Positions 32,119 to 41,312 of a DNA stretch of 64,000 nucleotides are shown here, piece after piece. The notes beneath the pieces were generated by a model. It was not told the DNA's origin and searched no databases. It saw only the letters and a program-made list of their open reading frames with translations. Source of the stretch: HdN1 sp052035295 (GTDB lineage: Bacteria; Pseudomonadota; Gammaproteobacteria; Pseudomonadales; Ketobacteraceae). The stretch lies in contig JBPOHS010000114.1 of NCBI GenBank assembly GCA_052035295.1, forward strand, positions 25,153 through 89,152, written 5' to 3'. Numbering within the stretch: the first letter of the stretch is position 1; every line of letters begins with the position of its first letter. Made by a program: the position numbers and the translations under genes.

Positions 32119-32649
32119 ATGTTGCGCCGAAGCTTAGGAGCCGCGATTTCACTGGGTGCGCTTGGCCTGCCGCTCGTTGCCAATGCCGAAATGGCTATTT
32201 TTGCCGGGGCGGAATCGGGTTATACCGACATCGGACTGGCAGAGCTTGATGACGACACGGGAGAAAAGGTCTACGCAGGCTTCATGTTTGCTGACAGCTG
32301 GGGAATAGAGGCCAGTGTCGGCTCCCTCGGTGAATTTGAAAATAATCGACCCAACGCCAATTCGTCAGTGGAAGTGTCCAGCGTCAAACACGTCGTTTTC
32401 GTGTTCGAAGGCACGGTGTTTTCCAGTCTTTCAGCCTTCGCCAAAGCCGGCGCCTACCAGGCGAGCATTGAGCCGCATATTCCCAACGGTACCTCCGAAG
32501 ATTCCGAAGAGAAGGGTTTCACCTACGGCGCGGGACTGGCTTATAACGTCATAGATCAGTTCGCCGTCACCGCCAGCTGGCAGTATTACCATCAGGTGGA
32601 AGACGTGAAGCTCTCGATGTATTCCCTCGGTGCAAGATTCAAATTTTGA
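32119..32649 (+). CDS. Small outer-membrane beta-barrel protein
   Basis: This 176-residue protein starts at the ATG six bases after AGGAG; a TTG six bases earlier also fits but is less likely. A signal peptide ends near PLVANA-EMAIF. The rest alternates hydrophobic and polar residues (GEKVYAGFMFADSWGIEASVGSLG; KGFTYGAGLAYNVIDQFAVTASWQYYH) and ends in RFKF, a barrel-insertion signal. This resembles the OmpA-like transmembrane barrel (eight strands) of small surface proteins. The role is unknown. It ends four bases into the open frame of the lipoprotein gene, whose likely start is 57 bases later, so the two may be co-transcribed. Confidence 0.82.
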   Translation: MLRRSLGAAISLGALGLPLVANAEMAIFAGAESGYTDIGLAELDDDTGEKVYAGFMFADSWGIEASVGSLGEFENNRPNANSSVEVSSVKHVVFVFEGTVFSSLSAFAKAGAYQASIEPHIPNGTSEDSEEKGFTYGAGLAYNVIDQFAVTASWQYYHQVEDVKLSMYSLGARFKF

Positions 32650-32705
32650 CCTCGCCACAGGCATGCCAGCAACCACATAACGAATTCGACGCGAAGAGAC
32701 TTACC

Positions 32706-33803
32706 ATGACTACGAATGACATGAAAAAGTGGCGCTGCGGAATGACGCTGATTGCCACCGCCCTGCTGCTGGGTGGCTGCGACGATGATGTCAGCCAGAC
32801 GTCCAAATACGATATCGACAACGCCTGCGTGGAACGCCCGATTCCCGAAGACACCCATGTCCCGGTGTACACGAATGGGCCCGTTACTGATGCCTCCAGT
32901 CTCTCTGCCAGTATCATTTTTGATGATGCCGAACGCTTGACGGGATCTGTCCCAGGCGCAACGGGCGGAACCGGACTCGTGTTCCCCAACGTGGTCGTTA
33001 CCGACAAGAGCATCCAGACCTTGTTCGTGCGTGGCAGCGTGCCCGACGGCAAGCGTATTGGTGCCCTGTTCGTCGAGATCATTGGCGTCGGCGAATATTT
33101 TGCGATTCCCATCGAGCGCGGCGGCCCCACCGGCAGCACTACCGGATCTCCTATTCAGGTGGTGCTGCGCGGGCCCTTCCCTGAAGAAGGCACGGAAGGC
33201 GAAATCGATATCATCCAGAACCAGATCGTCAATAACCTGCGGGTGAAAGCCTTTCTGGTCGATGCGAGCGCCCCGCCGCCTGACGTCACCGCCGTTGACT
33301 TCGAAGGTGCCGACATTTCCTCCAACTGGCTGATTCCCGCTGAAACCCGCACCATTACCGGGGAAAACGTGGGAGGCGGCGGTTTCCAGATCACCCTGTT
33401 CTGGGATGCGACGGTCGATGCCGATCTCTGGCTTATCGAGCCTGATGACCACAAAATCTATTTTGCCGACAAGAATTCGGTGTCGGGTGACGGTTTCCTC
33501 GATTTCGATAACACCGTGGGTTATGGCCCAGAGAACATATTCTTTGAAGATGACATCCCCGCAGGCACCTACACGATACAGCTGGATCACTTTGCCGGTG
33601 CGACCGACACCAACTTCTCGATCACCCTGAATGCGTGCGGCTCAACCCGCTCGTTTTCCGGCAATCTCGACCAGGACGAAACCAAGACCATCTACACCTT
33701 CACTTACGGTCCCGACTGTGTGCTGCCCGATTCGTTCACGCCGCACAAGCCCAACGTGTTTGAAGAAGCCGTGGTCTGCGACCAGCCCTCGCAGGCGGAG
33801 TAA
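32706..33803 (+). CDS. Lipoprotein with a YfaP/DUF2135-like domain
   Basis: This 365-residue protein has a lipobox (ATALLLGGC, Cys about 25) after a basic N-terminus. The start is taken at the ATG at 32706; an ATG at 32721 (MKKWRCGM) is equally possible. The C-terminal part (FQITLFWDATVDADLWLIEP; NIFFEDDIPAGTYTIQLDHF) resembles the DUF2135/YfaP pattern, in which a 'DVDLHV'-type stretch is followed by acidic residues and a GTYT strand. The middle is beta-rich. It is probably an outer-membrane or periplasmic surface lipoprotein. The function is unknown. A hairpin follows the stop codon. Confidence 0.72.
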   Translation: MTTNDMKKWRCGMTLIATALLLGGCDDDVSQTSKYDIDNACVERPIPEDTHVPVYTNGPVTDASSLSASIIFDDAERLTGSVPGATGGTGLVFPNVVVTDKSIQTLFVRGSVPDGKRIGALFVEIIGVGEYFAIPIERGGPTGSTTGSPIQVVLRGPFPEEGTEGEIDIIQNQIVNNLRVKAFLVDASAPPPDVTAVDFEGADISSNWLIPAETRTITGENVGGGGFQITLFWDATVDADLWLIEPDDHKIYFADKNSVSGDGFLDFDNTVGYGPENIFFEDDIPAGTYTIQLDHFAGATDTNFSITLNACGSTRSFSGNLDQDETKTIYTFTYGPDCVLPDSFTPHKPNVFEEAVVCDQPSQAE

Positions 33804-33812
33804 TCCTGGCCC

Positions 33813-33837
33813 GGGCGAGGTCTCCCTGACCTCGCCC
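33813..33837 (+). terminator. Strong hairpin after the lipoprotein gene
   Basis: GGGCGAGGTC-TCCCT-GACCTCGCCC, a 10-bp perfect stem, 10 bases after the stop codon. The tail is pyrimidine-rich (CCTCCCTTCC) but not a T run, so it may be a weak terminator or processing signal before the moxR operon. Confidence 0.6.
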
Positions 33838-33958
33838 CTCCCTTCCCCCTCCCCAGAACTCATTGGCAAATTCATAGTCCAAGCGGCATAATCCCCAGCC
33901 TATAAAAACAATTCCAACCTGCCCCCCGCGCAGGATTCTTGATCGGAGCTCTTCTGGC

Positions 33959-34927
33959 ATGTCTGACCGCGCCGCCCTGCTGTCTTTGAAAAACGCGCTT
34001 TCGGAGCGCATCATCGGTCAGGAACATCTCATCCAGCGTTTGCTGATCGCCCTGCTCGCCAACGGCCACCTGCTGGTGGAAGGTGCGCCCGGCCTCGCCA
34101 AGACCAAGGCCATCAAATGTCTGGCGGAAGGCATTGAAGGCGATTTCCATCGCATCCAGTTCACGCCTGACCTGTTGCCCGCCGACGTCACCGGCACTGA
34201 AATCTACCGCCCCCATGACGGCAGCTTCGTGTTTCAGCAAGGCCCCATTTTCCATAACCTGGTACTGGCCGACGAGATCAACCGCGCCCCTGCCAAGGTG
34301 CAATCCGCCCTGCTCGAAGCCATGGCAGAGCGCCAGGTATCCGTGGGCGCGCACAGTCACCCGCTACCCGAGCTATTCCTGGTCATGGCGACCCAGAACC
34401 CTATCGAACAGGAAGGTACCTACTCCCTGCCGGAAGCCCAGCTCGACCGGTTTCTCATGCACGTGACCATTACCTTTCCGGATGCCGCCGCGGAGCGTCG
34501 CATCCTGCAGCTTGCCCGCCAGGAAGCGCAAGGCAACGGCAATCAGCCAGCACAGCTGCTGCACCACGTCACCCAGGCGCAGATTTTCAGCGCCCGCAAG
34601 GAAATCCTCGACCTGCACATGGTGCCGGCACTCGAGGAATACATCGTCCAGTTCGTGATGGCCACGCGCAACCCGCTTTCATACGGCGATGACCTGCAAG
34701 GCTGGATCGAATACGGCGTCAGCCCGCGCGGCACCATCGCGCTGGATGCCTGTGCCCGTGCCCATGCCTGGCTCAATGACCGCGATTTCGTTACGCCAGA
34801 AGATGTGCAGGCCGTCGCGCATGACACCCTGCGCCACCGCATCGGTCTGACCTTTGAAGCCGAGGCCAAAGGGGTCACGACCTCGCACATCATCGATGAG
34901 TTGCTCGACCGGGTAGCAGCCCCCTGA
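33959..34927 (+). CDS. MoxR-family AAA+ ATPase
   Basis: This 322-residue chaperone-like ATPase has a Walker A-like LLVEGAPGLAKTKAIKCLAE, Walker B LVLADEINRAPAKVQSALLEAM, sensor VMATQNPIEQEGTYSLPEAQLDRF and the C-terminal lid. MoxR proteins remodel or activate partners containing VWA domains. It heads a six-gene operon (MoxR, DUF58, DUF4381, VWA, VWA-TPR, BatD) and is separated from DUF58 by 13 bases. GGAG lies 8 bases before the ATG. Intact, normal length. Confidence 0.96.
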   Translation: MSDRAALLSLKNALSERIIGQEHLIQRLLIALLANGHLLVEGAPGLAKTKAIKCLAEGIEGDFHRIQFTPDLLPADVTGTEIYRPHDGSFVFQQGPIFHNLVLADEINRAPAKVQSALLEAMAERQVSVGAHSHPLPELFLVMATQNPIEQEGTYSLPEAQLDRFLMHVTITFPDAAAERRILQLARQEAQGNGNQPAQLLHHVTQAQIFSARKEILDLHMVPALEEYIVQFVMATRNPLSYGDDLQGWIEYGVSPRGTIALDACARAHAWLNDRDFVTPEDVQAVAHDTLRHRIGLTFEAEAKGVTTSHIIDELLDRVAAP

Positions 34928-34940
34928 GGACGCCCCGGAT

Positions 34941-35948
34941 ATGACCTCGCCAATTGCCCCCTCACCAGTCGCCAAAGTCAGCGGCGTACTCAAGGAGCGA
35001 GAGGATGCGCACCGATTCCCCGGGGTGTACGTCACCATGGAGGAACTTGTCGGCCTCGCCAACGCCCATTGCGAACTCGATTTGCACGCCCAGCGACGTG
35101 CCCTCGCCGCCATGGCGGGCAGCCACCGTTCTGCATTCCGTGGCCGTGGTATCGATTTCGACGAAGTGCGTGTGTATAACCCCGGCGACGATGTTCGCTC
35201 CATCGACTGGCGGGTAACGGCGAGAACAGGGCGCACTCACACCAAGGTGTTCCGTGAGGAACGGGAACGCCCCGTCTATCTGTTGGTGGATCAGCGCCAG
35301 TCCATGTTTTTCGGTTCGCGGGATGCCATGAAATCGGTGGTGGCCGCACGCGTGGCAGCGCTACTCGCCTGGGCCACCCGCGAACAGGGAGACCGGCTGG
35401 GTGCCCTGATTTTCAATGATCTCAATTCCCACGAAATTCGCCCCAAAGAGGGCAAACGCGGCATTCAGGCGTTTTTTCGCATACTGGTACAGTTCAATCA
35501 GTGGCTCGGTGCTGACCGGCCGGCAGTGCGTGCCACCCGCCGCCCCTTTTCACAGGCGTTACAGGCGCTGGCGCAGGTGGTGCGGCCAGGCAGCCTCGTT
35601 TTCATCATCAGCGATTTCCAGCATTTTGATGACATCTGCGTGCAACAGCTGCGGCTGTTGAAGCGGCATTCCGACATTATTGCCCTGTCGATACACGACC
35701 CGCTCGAGAAGGCCCTGCCGCCCTCGGGCAGTTACGGCTTCAGTGATGGCGAAAACAGCATACGGGTGGATACCAGCGACAAGCAGTTCCGCAAGCGCTT
35801 TTCGCTGCAGTTTCTGCAACAACAATCGGATCTGCGCGAACACATGAACACCCTGGGTGTGCCGGTGGTCGATATCGGCACCGACAGTTCCCTGACCGAC
35901 ACCCTGTATCGGGCGTTGGGCATGCGATCGCGCAAGGGCAGCACATGA
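34941..35948 (+). CDS. DUF58-domain protein of the MoxR operon
   Basis: This 335-residue protein carries the DUF58 signature DFDEVRVYNPGDDVRSIDWRVTART (about residues 72-96, quoted here in part as YNPGDDVRSIDW) and a VWA-like fold with RPVYLLVDQRQSMFFGS. Such proteins partner MoxR ATPases. No membrane helix is seen, so it is probably cytoplasmic or peripheral. The ATG lies 13 bases after the moxR stop. The next gene (DUF4381) overlaps by four bases (ATGA), which indicates coupled translation. Confidence 0.93.
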   Translation: MTSPIAPSPVAKVSGVLKEREDAHRFPGVYVTMEELVGLANAHCELDLHAQRRALAAMAGSHRSAFRGRGIDFDEVRVYNPGDDVRSIDWRVTARTGRTHTKVFREERERPVYLLVDQRQSMFFGSRDAMKSVVAARVAALLAWATREQGDRLGALIFNDLNSHEIRPKEGKRGIQAFFRILVQFNQWLGADRPAVRATRRPFSQALQALAQVVRPGSLVFIISDFQHFDDICVQQLRLLKRHSDIIALSIHDPLEKALPPSGSYGFSDGENSIRVDTSDKQFRKRFSLQFLQQQSDLREHMNTLGVPVVDIGTDSSLTDTLYRALGMRSRKGST

Positions 35949-36448
35949 ATGCCGTTGCCACGCAGGCACCCGGCCTGCCCGCCGCCGACGACGCCCAGCG
36001 AGTGGTGTTGCAAGGTATCCATTTGCCTACCGAAGTCAACGCATGGCCGCTGGCCACCGGTTGGTGGATCCTGATCGGTCTCGTTGTTGCCTTGCTCATC
36101 GCCGCAACGATGTGGTACCTGCATTTCCGGCGTCAGGCATTCCGCCGTGAAGCCCTGGTGTTACTGGCCAGGATAGAGCAACAGCGCGATCTGGAACCGC
36201 TGCAGCTGATCGACGCCGTCAGCGCCTTGCTCAAGCGCGTCGCCATCACAGCCCATGGCCGGGAAAAAGTCGCTGGGCGCAGCGGTGACCAATGGCTGCA
36301 ATTTCTTGACGAGACGGGCAAAACCCGCGGCTTCACGCAAGGTCCCGGGCGATCACTGGGTGCCAGTCGTTTCCAACCGCAATTGACACTGGATGCGCCG
36401 GCGCTGATTGGACTTTGCCGCGACTGGATACAGAAACAATCATGCTGA
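35945..36448 (+). CDS. DUF4381-family membrane protein
   Basis: This 167-residue protein has one membrane helix (WWILIGLVVALLIAATMWYL, about 38-57) and a cytoplasmic basic helical tail (RRQAFRREALVLLARIEQQ). It fits the DUF4381 family, consistently found between DUF58 and VWA genes in Bat operons. It probably anchors or organises the complex at the inner membrane. It overlaps DUF58 by four bases and the following VWA gene by seven. No catalytic motif is present. Confidence 0.9.
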   Translation: MNAVATQAPGLPAADDAQRVVLQGIHLPTEVNAWPLATGWWILIGLVVALLIAATMWYLHFRRQAFRREALVLLARIEQQRDLEPLQLIDAVSALLKRVAITAHGREKVAGRSGDQWLQFLDETGKTRGFTQGPGRSLGASRFQPQLTLDAPALIGLCRDWIQKQSC

Positions 36449-37479
36449 TCATTCTGAAATGGTATTGGGTACTGTTCCTGCTGCCGCTGCCCTGGCTTGT
36501 GTACCGGCTCGCCCCTGCTGCCCGCACCAATGCAGGCGCCTTTCTGCGGGTGCCGTTTTACGATGACATTTATTCCTCTGCCGGCAAGAAACATCGCAGC
36601 TCCCGTCGCCATACACGAGGCATGCGCCTGCTGTTCCTGTTGATCTGGGTCTGCCTCATCCTTGCCGTTGCACAGCCACAGCACGTGGGCGACCCGGTCT
36701 CCGTCAACCCGAAAGCGCGTGATTTGATGATTGCCGTGGATACGTCGGAGTCCATGAAAATGCAGGACATGCGTCTGCAGGGCGATCCCGTCGACCGCCT
36801 GACCGCCATCAAGTCGGTGGTCGATGAATTCGTGACACGCCGGAAGAACGATCGTGTTGGCCTGATCCTGTTCGGGGATCAGGCTTATTTGCAAACGCCA
36901 CTGACCTTCGACCGTAATACGTTGAAAATCCTGCTGAATGAAGCCCAGATCGGATTTGCCGGCAAGCGCACAGCCATTGGCGATGCCATCGGCCTTGCCC
37001 TCAAGCGCCTGCAGGGGCATGCCAAAGGCAGCAAAGTGCTGATTCTGCTGACCGATGGCGCCAATACCGCCGGCACAGTCAGCCCGTTACAGGCAGCGGA
37101 GCTCGCTGCCAAACAAGGCATGAAGATCTACACGATCGGTGTCGGTGCAGACGAAATACGTATGCCCGGCTTGCTCGGATTTGGCTCGCGTGTGATCAAT
37201 CCGTCTGCCGATCTTGATGAACCCACCATGAAAAAAATCGCCCAGTTGACCGGCGCGCAATATTTCCGCGCCCGCAATACTGATGAATTGCGCCGCATTT
37301 ACCGGCTGCTCGATCAGCTGGAACCGGTGGAATCCGATCCGGAAACCTACCGTCCGATTCGCAATCTGTTCCACTACCCCCTGGGATTGGCCTTCATCCT
37401 GAGCGTTACGATGGCGCTGTTCAGTCTGCTCCGCCCCGGTTTTGAAAAAGCGGAAGCACCGTCCGTGGAGTCTGCCTGA
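36442..37479 (+). CDS. batA: VWA-domain membrane protein (BatA-type)
   Basis: This 345-residue protein starts at the ATG at 36442 (MLIILKWYWVLFLLPLPWLV); a frame opening at 36415 would overlap the previous gene more deeply. Two N-terminal helices flank a short loop, then a VWA domain with a MIDAS motif DTSES (LMIAVDTSESMKMQDM) and LTDGANTAG, and a final helix (GLAFILSVTMALFSLL). This is the BatA layout. In Bat operons it is thought to form a complex with MoxR and other Bat proteins; the client is unsettled. Its stop overlaps the next start by one base (TGATG). Confidence 0.92.
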   Translation: MLIILKWYWVLFLLPLPWLVYRLAPAARTNAGAFLRVPFYDDIYSSAGKKHRSSRRHTRGMRLLFLLIWVCLILAVAQPQHVGDPVSVNPKARDLMIAVDTSESMKMQDMRLQGDPVDRLTAIKSVVDEFVTRRKNDRVGLILFGDQAYLQTPLTFDRNTLKILLNEAQIGFAGKRTAIGDAIGLALKRLQGHAKGSKVLILLTDGANTAGTVSPLQAAELAAKQGMKIYTIGVGADEIRMPGLLGFGSRVINPSADLDEPTMKKIAQLTGAQYFRARNTDELRRIYRLLDQLEPVESDPETYRPIRNLFHYPLGLAFILSVTMALFSLLRPGFEKAEAPSVESA

Positions 37480-39509
37480 TGAACGAGCTGCTTGGTAGCC
37501 TGCAGGCGTTTCACTTTCTGCGCCCCTGGTGGCTGCTGGCCATGGTGCCGGCGCTACTGATTTTCCTGATGCTCTGGAAAAAGGGAGCCCATGCGGGCGA
37601 ATGGAAGCGCGCCATTTCCCCACATCTGCTAACGCACTTGATACAGGGCAACCAGACCCGTGACAGCAAAACGCCACTGATGCTGTTGATTACTGCATGG
37701 CTGCTCGCGAGCGTCGCGCTGGCAGGCCCGACCTGGCAAAAATTGCCGGCAGCGATGAAGAAAAAAATCGACGCTCGTGTGATCGTGCTCGACCTCACCC
37801 TGTCGATGCTTGCCAGTGATACTCCTCCCACACGCTTGACACGCGCCAAGCACAAGCTCAGCGACATTCTCGCTCGCAGTAAAGAAGGTCTGACCGGACT
37901 GGTCGTGTTTGCCGGTAGTGCCCATGTCGTTTCCCCCCTTACTGATGACAGCAATACCATCCTCTCGCTGGCCAACAGCCTGTCACCGGAAATCATGCCG
38001 GTCGCAGGCAGCGCTCCCCTGGCCGGCATCCAGCAGGCCGCCGAAGTGCTACGTTCCGGTGGCATGCCGGAAGGACAAATACTTTATATCGGCGACGATA
38101 TCCCCCCCAATTTCGAAGAAGTGCTGGCCCCCTTGAAAGACAGCATCACACTGTCGGTACTGGCCGTGGGCACAGAACAGGGAGCACCGGTTGCCATGGA
38201 AGGTGGGCATTACCTGAAGGATGCCAATGGCAGTATCGTGATGGCCCCCGTCGATCATGACCGGCTGCGAGCCCTTGCAAGCAACTTTGGTGGCCGTTAT
38301 TCGCCGGTAACGGCCGACGACAGTGACATCAATCTGCTGCTCGCGGATTTTCTCGAACTCGACGATGAAGTGCGGGAATCACAGCGTGATTTTGATATCT
38401 GGGAAGACATGGGTGCGTGGATTGTCTTACTGATCTTGCCGCTCGCAGCAGCCGCCTATCGACGCGGCTGGCTGGCCTCCCTGCTGCTGCCACTCATGCT
38501 GACCGGTATGCTGGCCGCACCGGCGCCGGCGCAGGCCGACACATGGGATTCCTTGTGGAAAAACAGTGACCAACGCGGCAAACAGGCTTTCGACGAGCAG
38601 GACTGGAACCGTGCCGCGCAGGAGTTCGAGGATCCCGACTGGAAAGCTGCATCGCTGTACAAGGATGGCAAATATCCAGAAGCGGAATCCCTTTACAAGA
38701 ACCGAAACTCGGCAGATGCCCATTACAACCGGGGTAATGCCCTGGTCCAGCAAGGCCGGCTCGAAGAAGCCGAACAGGCTTATGATGAAGCGCTCAAGCT
38801 CGACCCGACAATGAAGGACGCCAAGGCAAACAAAAAAGTCGTCAAGAAACTGATCAAGCAACAAAAGCAGAATCAGTCGCCACAAGATTCGTCGGGCGCG
38901 CCCGACGGCAAACAGGGCGACGGGCAAAACAAGCAACAGGACTCGAATAAAGCCGGTCAACAGAAACCCTCTGATCAGCAAAAACCGTCCGATTCGCAGT
39001 CTTCTTCGGATCAGCAGTCTTCTGCAGATCAGCAGTCTTCGGATCAACAGTCTTCGGATCAACAATCGTCTTCCCGTCAGCCGTCCGACGACCAGCAAAA
39101 CAGCCGCCAGGACACGGGAAATCAAGGTCATTCAGCCGACATGCCGGAGCCCGACGAAAAGCAGCGGCAGAACGCGGACAAACAGGCGCTCGACGCCACC
39201 CAGAAAAATGCTGATAAACAACAAGAGAACGACCAGGCGAAGTCTGCGGACGCTGAAGAAGAAAACGCCGACGACGAGCAAAAAAACGCTACCGGTCAGG
39301 CGCAGCAGGACAAGGAAGCACAGGATAACGGTGACGGCACCGAACAACAGGCGATCGCCGAATCCGTGCCGATGACCGAAGATGAACAAGCCATGCAGCA
39401 ATGGTTGCGCCGGGTGCCCGACGATCCAGGCGGACTCCTCCGACGCAAGTTCTATTATGAGTCACGCCTGCGGCGTAATCAGGAAAACCAGAGCGGTACC
39501 CAGTGGTGA
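37479..39509 (+). CDS. VWA-TPR fusion protein (BatB/BatC-type)
   Basis: This 676-residue protein combines modules that are separate genes (BatB, BatC) in some bacteria. Residues about 1-80 hold two helices, 85-300 a VWA domain (VIVLDLTLSMLASD with a variant MIDAS: DxTxS), 310-350 further helices (IVLLILPLAAAAYRRGW), then a TPR region (SADAHYNRGNALVQQGRLEE). The last 200 residues are extremely rich in Gln, Ser, Asp and Asn (e.g. SSDQQSSADQQSSDQQSS) and likely disordered, ending in a short conserved helix (QQWLRRVPDDPGGLLRRKF). It lies in the coupled operon after BatA. Confidence 0.92.
   Translation: MNELLGSLQAFHFLRPWWLLAMVPALLIFLMLWKKGAHAGEWKRAISPHLLTHLIQGNQTRDSKTPLMLLITAWLLASVALAGPTWQKLPAAMKKKIDARVIVLDLTLSMLASDTPPTRLTRAKHKLSDILARSKEGLTGLVVFAGSAHVVSPLTDDSNTILSLANSLSPEIMPVAGSAPLAGIQQAAEVLRSGGMPEGQILYIGDDIPPNFEEVLAPLKDSITLSVLAVGTEQGAPVAMEGGHYLKDANGSIVMAPVDHDRLRALASNFGGRYSPVTADDSDINLLLADFLELDDEVRESQRDFDIWEDMGAWIVLLILPLAAAAYRRGWLASLLLPLMLTGMLAAPAPAQADTWDSLWKNSDQRGKQAFDEQDWNRAAQEFEDPDWKAASLYKDGKYPEAESLYKNRNSADAHYNRGNALVQQGRLEEAEQAYDEALKLDPTMKDAKANKKVVKKLIKQQKQNQSPQDSSGAPDGKQGDGQNKQQDSNKAGQQKPSDQQKPSDSQSSSDQQSSADQQSSDQQSSDQQSSSRQPSDDQQNSRQDTGNQGHSADMPEPDEKQRQNADKQALDATQKNADKQQENDQAKSADAEEENADDEQKNATGQAQQDKEAQDNGDGTEQQAIAESVPMTEDEQAMQQWLRRVPDDPGGLLRRKFYYESRLRRNQENQSGTQW
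38985..39075 (+). repeat. Tandem coding repeats in the Gln/Ser-rich tail
   Basis: Imperfect repeats of a 15-base unit (CAGTCTTCGGATCAA) encode SSDQQ units. Such repeats are prone to slippage, and copy number may vary between strains. Confidence 0.7.
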
Positions 39510-41281
39510 AAAAGATGCTAACAATTCCCTCTCTGCGCAAAGCGAAACTCGATTCGCAGGAATGCCTTCGGGTGCGGACCCGACCACTGCTGTTCGGCAC
39601 CGTAATCCTGCCGTTGCTGGTGTTGCCCGCCTCCGTGTGGGCACTGGTTTTCGATGCCTCTGTGGACACGCATCAGGTGCGAATGGGAGAAACCTTTCAG
39701 CTGACGCTGAAAATCGATGAGTCAAGCAACGGCAATGAACCGGATTTGAGCGCCCTGGAAAAAGATTTCAGGGTCTTGGGCAAACAGTTTGGCAGTAGCA
39801 CCAATCTGAGCAGTCGCGGTATCAGCACCGAAACCACCTGGGTCGTCAACCTGATGCCGAAGCACAAGGGAACGGTGACCATTCCGGCCTTGAGTTTTGA
39901 TGGTGTCCTCAGCAAGCCCATTACCGTCAGCGTTAGCGGGGAAGCACAAACCAAAACCAACCAGAATTCCCAGCAGTTGGTATTTCTGGAGGCAGACGTT
40001 GACTCACAGGAAGTCTACGTTCAGCAGCAGGTCAATTTCACCTTGCGGCTTTTCAAACGCACGGATTTACACGACCCAAGCTTGATCATGCCTGCTGTCG
40101 AAAACGCCGTGCAGGAAAAAATTGGCAGCCCACGCGCCTATAGCACCGTCATCGATGGCCGTGAGTATGAGGTCGTGGAAAACCGCTTCGCCTATTTCCC
40201 GCAGAAAAGTGGCAGTTTTGTCATCCCGCCTGCCGAGCTGAATGCAACGATTGCCGTGGGTGGCAACGGGTTTCTCGATCCCTTCCTCGGTACCATGGGC
40301 AAACAGATCCGCCGCCTTTCGAACAGTGTGGAAATCACTGTAAACCCGAAACCGGCAGACTACCCGTCGGATATGCCATGGCTGCCAACGCCGCACCTGA
40401 GCATTGAAGAAAGCATCCGTCCGGACAAAGAAGACTTCAAGGTAGGCGAACCGATTACCCGAGTCATCACGCTTGAAGCCAGCGGTGTTGCGCCCTCGCT
40501 GTTGCCGCCCGTTCCCGCCCCTGAGGGTGCTGGTTACAAGGTATATCCGGAACCGGCTGACACCAAGGGGTTACCGGATGCCAACGGGGTGAGCAGCCGC
40601 CGCGTGGAGACGCATGCCTATATTCCAACGCGCGCCGGTACGTTGCAGTTACCGGCGATTGAAATAACGTACTGGAACACGCAAACCCACCGCCTGGACA
40701 AGGCGGTGTTGCCCGGACGCAGCTTTACCATCAAACCGGCGCCCGGCGCCCAAGCGCAGGCAGGCACGCCACCGACTCCCGCCGTTGCCGATACATCACG
40801 GGCCACGGAGACCACCACGGTGCACGTTTCCGATGCGGGTGTCTGGCCCTGGGTCAGTGCAGTCCTGCTCACGGGCTGGATGGCCACCCTGGCCGGATGG
40901 GGTTGGCATACGCGCAAGCGACGCAAAAAGTCGCCAACCGAAGGGGATGCACAATTCGATGAATCGCTCGCCGACCGGCGTAACGCCCTGCTGAATGCCT
41001 GCAAGCAGCATCAGCCCATCACCGCCCGCAAAGCGCTGGTGGCCTGGTTCAAAGCTGTGGAAAAGGCTCACCCCGTTCATAGCCTCGGTCACGTGCGTCA
41101 ACATGCCATGAGTGCCTTGCTGGCAAACGCCGCACAGGAACTGGAGCAGATCCTGTATCGCCAAAGCGAAGGCATCGACTGGAACAGCGATGCCTTGCGC
41201 AAAGGCATCGCCGACGAAGAATCACAGAGAAGAATCAAGCAGCGCGAACAACGCGCAACGTTACAAGCCCTGCATCCCTAG
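39503..41281 (+). CDS. batD: BatD-family protein
   Basis: This 592-residue periplasmic/inner-membrane protein closes the MoxR-Bat operon. Its start is uncertain: GTG at 39503 or 39506, or ATG at 39515. An N-terminal hydrophobic segment (TVILPLLVLPASVWA) is a signal peptide; the long beta-sandwich body (VDTHQVRMGETFQLTLKIDE; VYVQQQVNFTLRLFKR) is typical of BatD ('oxygen tolerance') proteins. A membrane helix follows near residue 440-465 (VWPWVSAVLLTGWMATLAGW), then a charged cytoplasmic tail. The first bases overlap the previous gene. Bat proteins have been linked to aerotolerance, but their direct role remains open. Confidence 0.92.
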   Translation: MVKKMLTIPSLRKAKLDSQECLRVRTRPLLFGTVILPLLVLPASVWALVFDASVDTHQVRMGETFQLTLKIDESSNGNEPDLSALEKDFRVLGKQFGSSTNLSSRGISTETTWVVNLMPKHKGTVTIPALSFDGVLSKPITVSVSGEAQTKTNQNSQQLVFLEADVDSQEVYVQQQVNFTLRLFKRTDLHDPSLIMPAVENAVQEKIGSPRAYSTVIDGREYEVVENRFAYFPQKSGSFVIPPAELNATIAVGGNGFLDPFLGTMGKQIRRLSNSVEITVNPKPADYPSDMPWLPTPHLSIEESIRPDKEDFKVGEPITRVITLEASGVAPSLLPPVPAPEGAGYKVYPEPADTKGLPDANGVSSRRVETHAYIPTRAGTLQLPAIEITYWNTQTHRLDKAVLPGRSFTIKPAPGAQAQAGTPPTPAVADTSRATETTTVHVSDAGVWPWVSAVLLTGWMATLAGWGWHTRKRRKKSPTEGDAQFDESLADRRNALLNACKQHQPITARKALVAWFKAVEKAHPVHSLGHVRQHAMSALLANAAQELEQILYRQSEGIDWNSDALRKGIADEESQRRIKQREQRATLQALHP

Positions 41282-41312
41282 TCGTGTGCTGCAGGGAGCG
41301 CGTGCGTTGCGC

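Noticed and set aside
38985..39075. CRISPR-like short repeats
   Set aside because: The repeats are in-frame coding units for SSDQQ in the VWA-TPR protein, without spacers.
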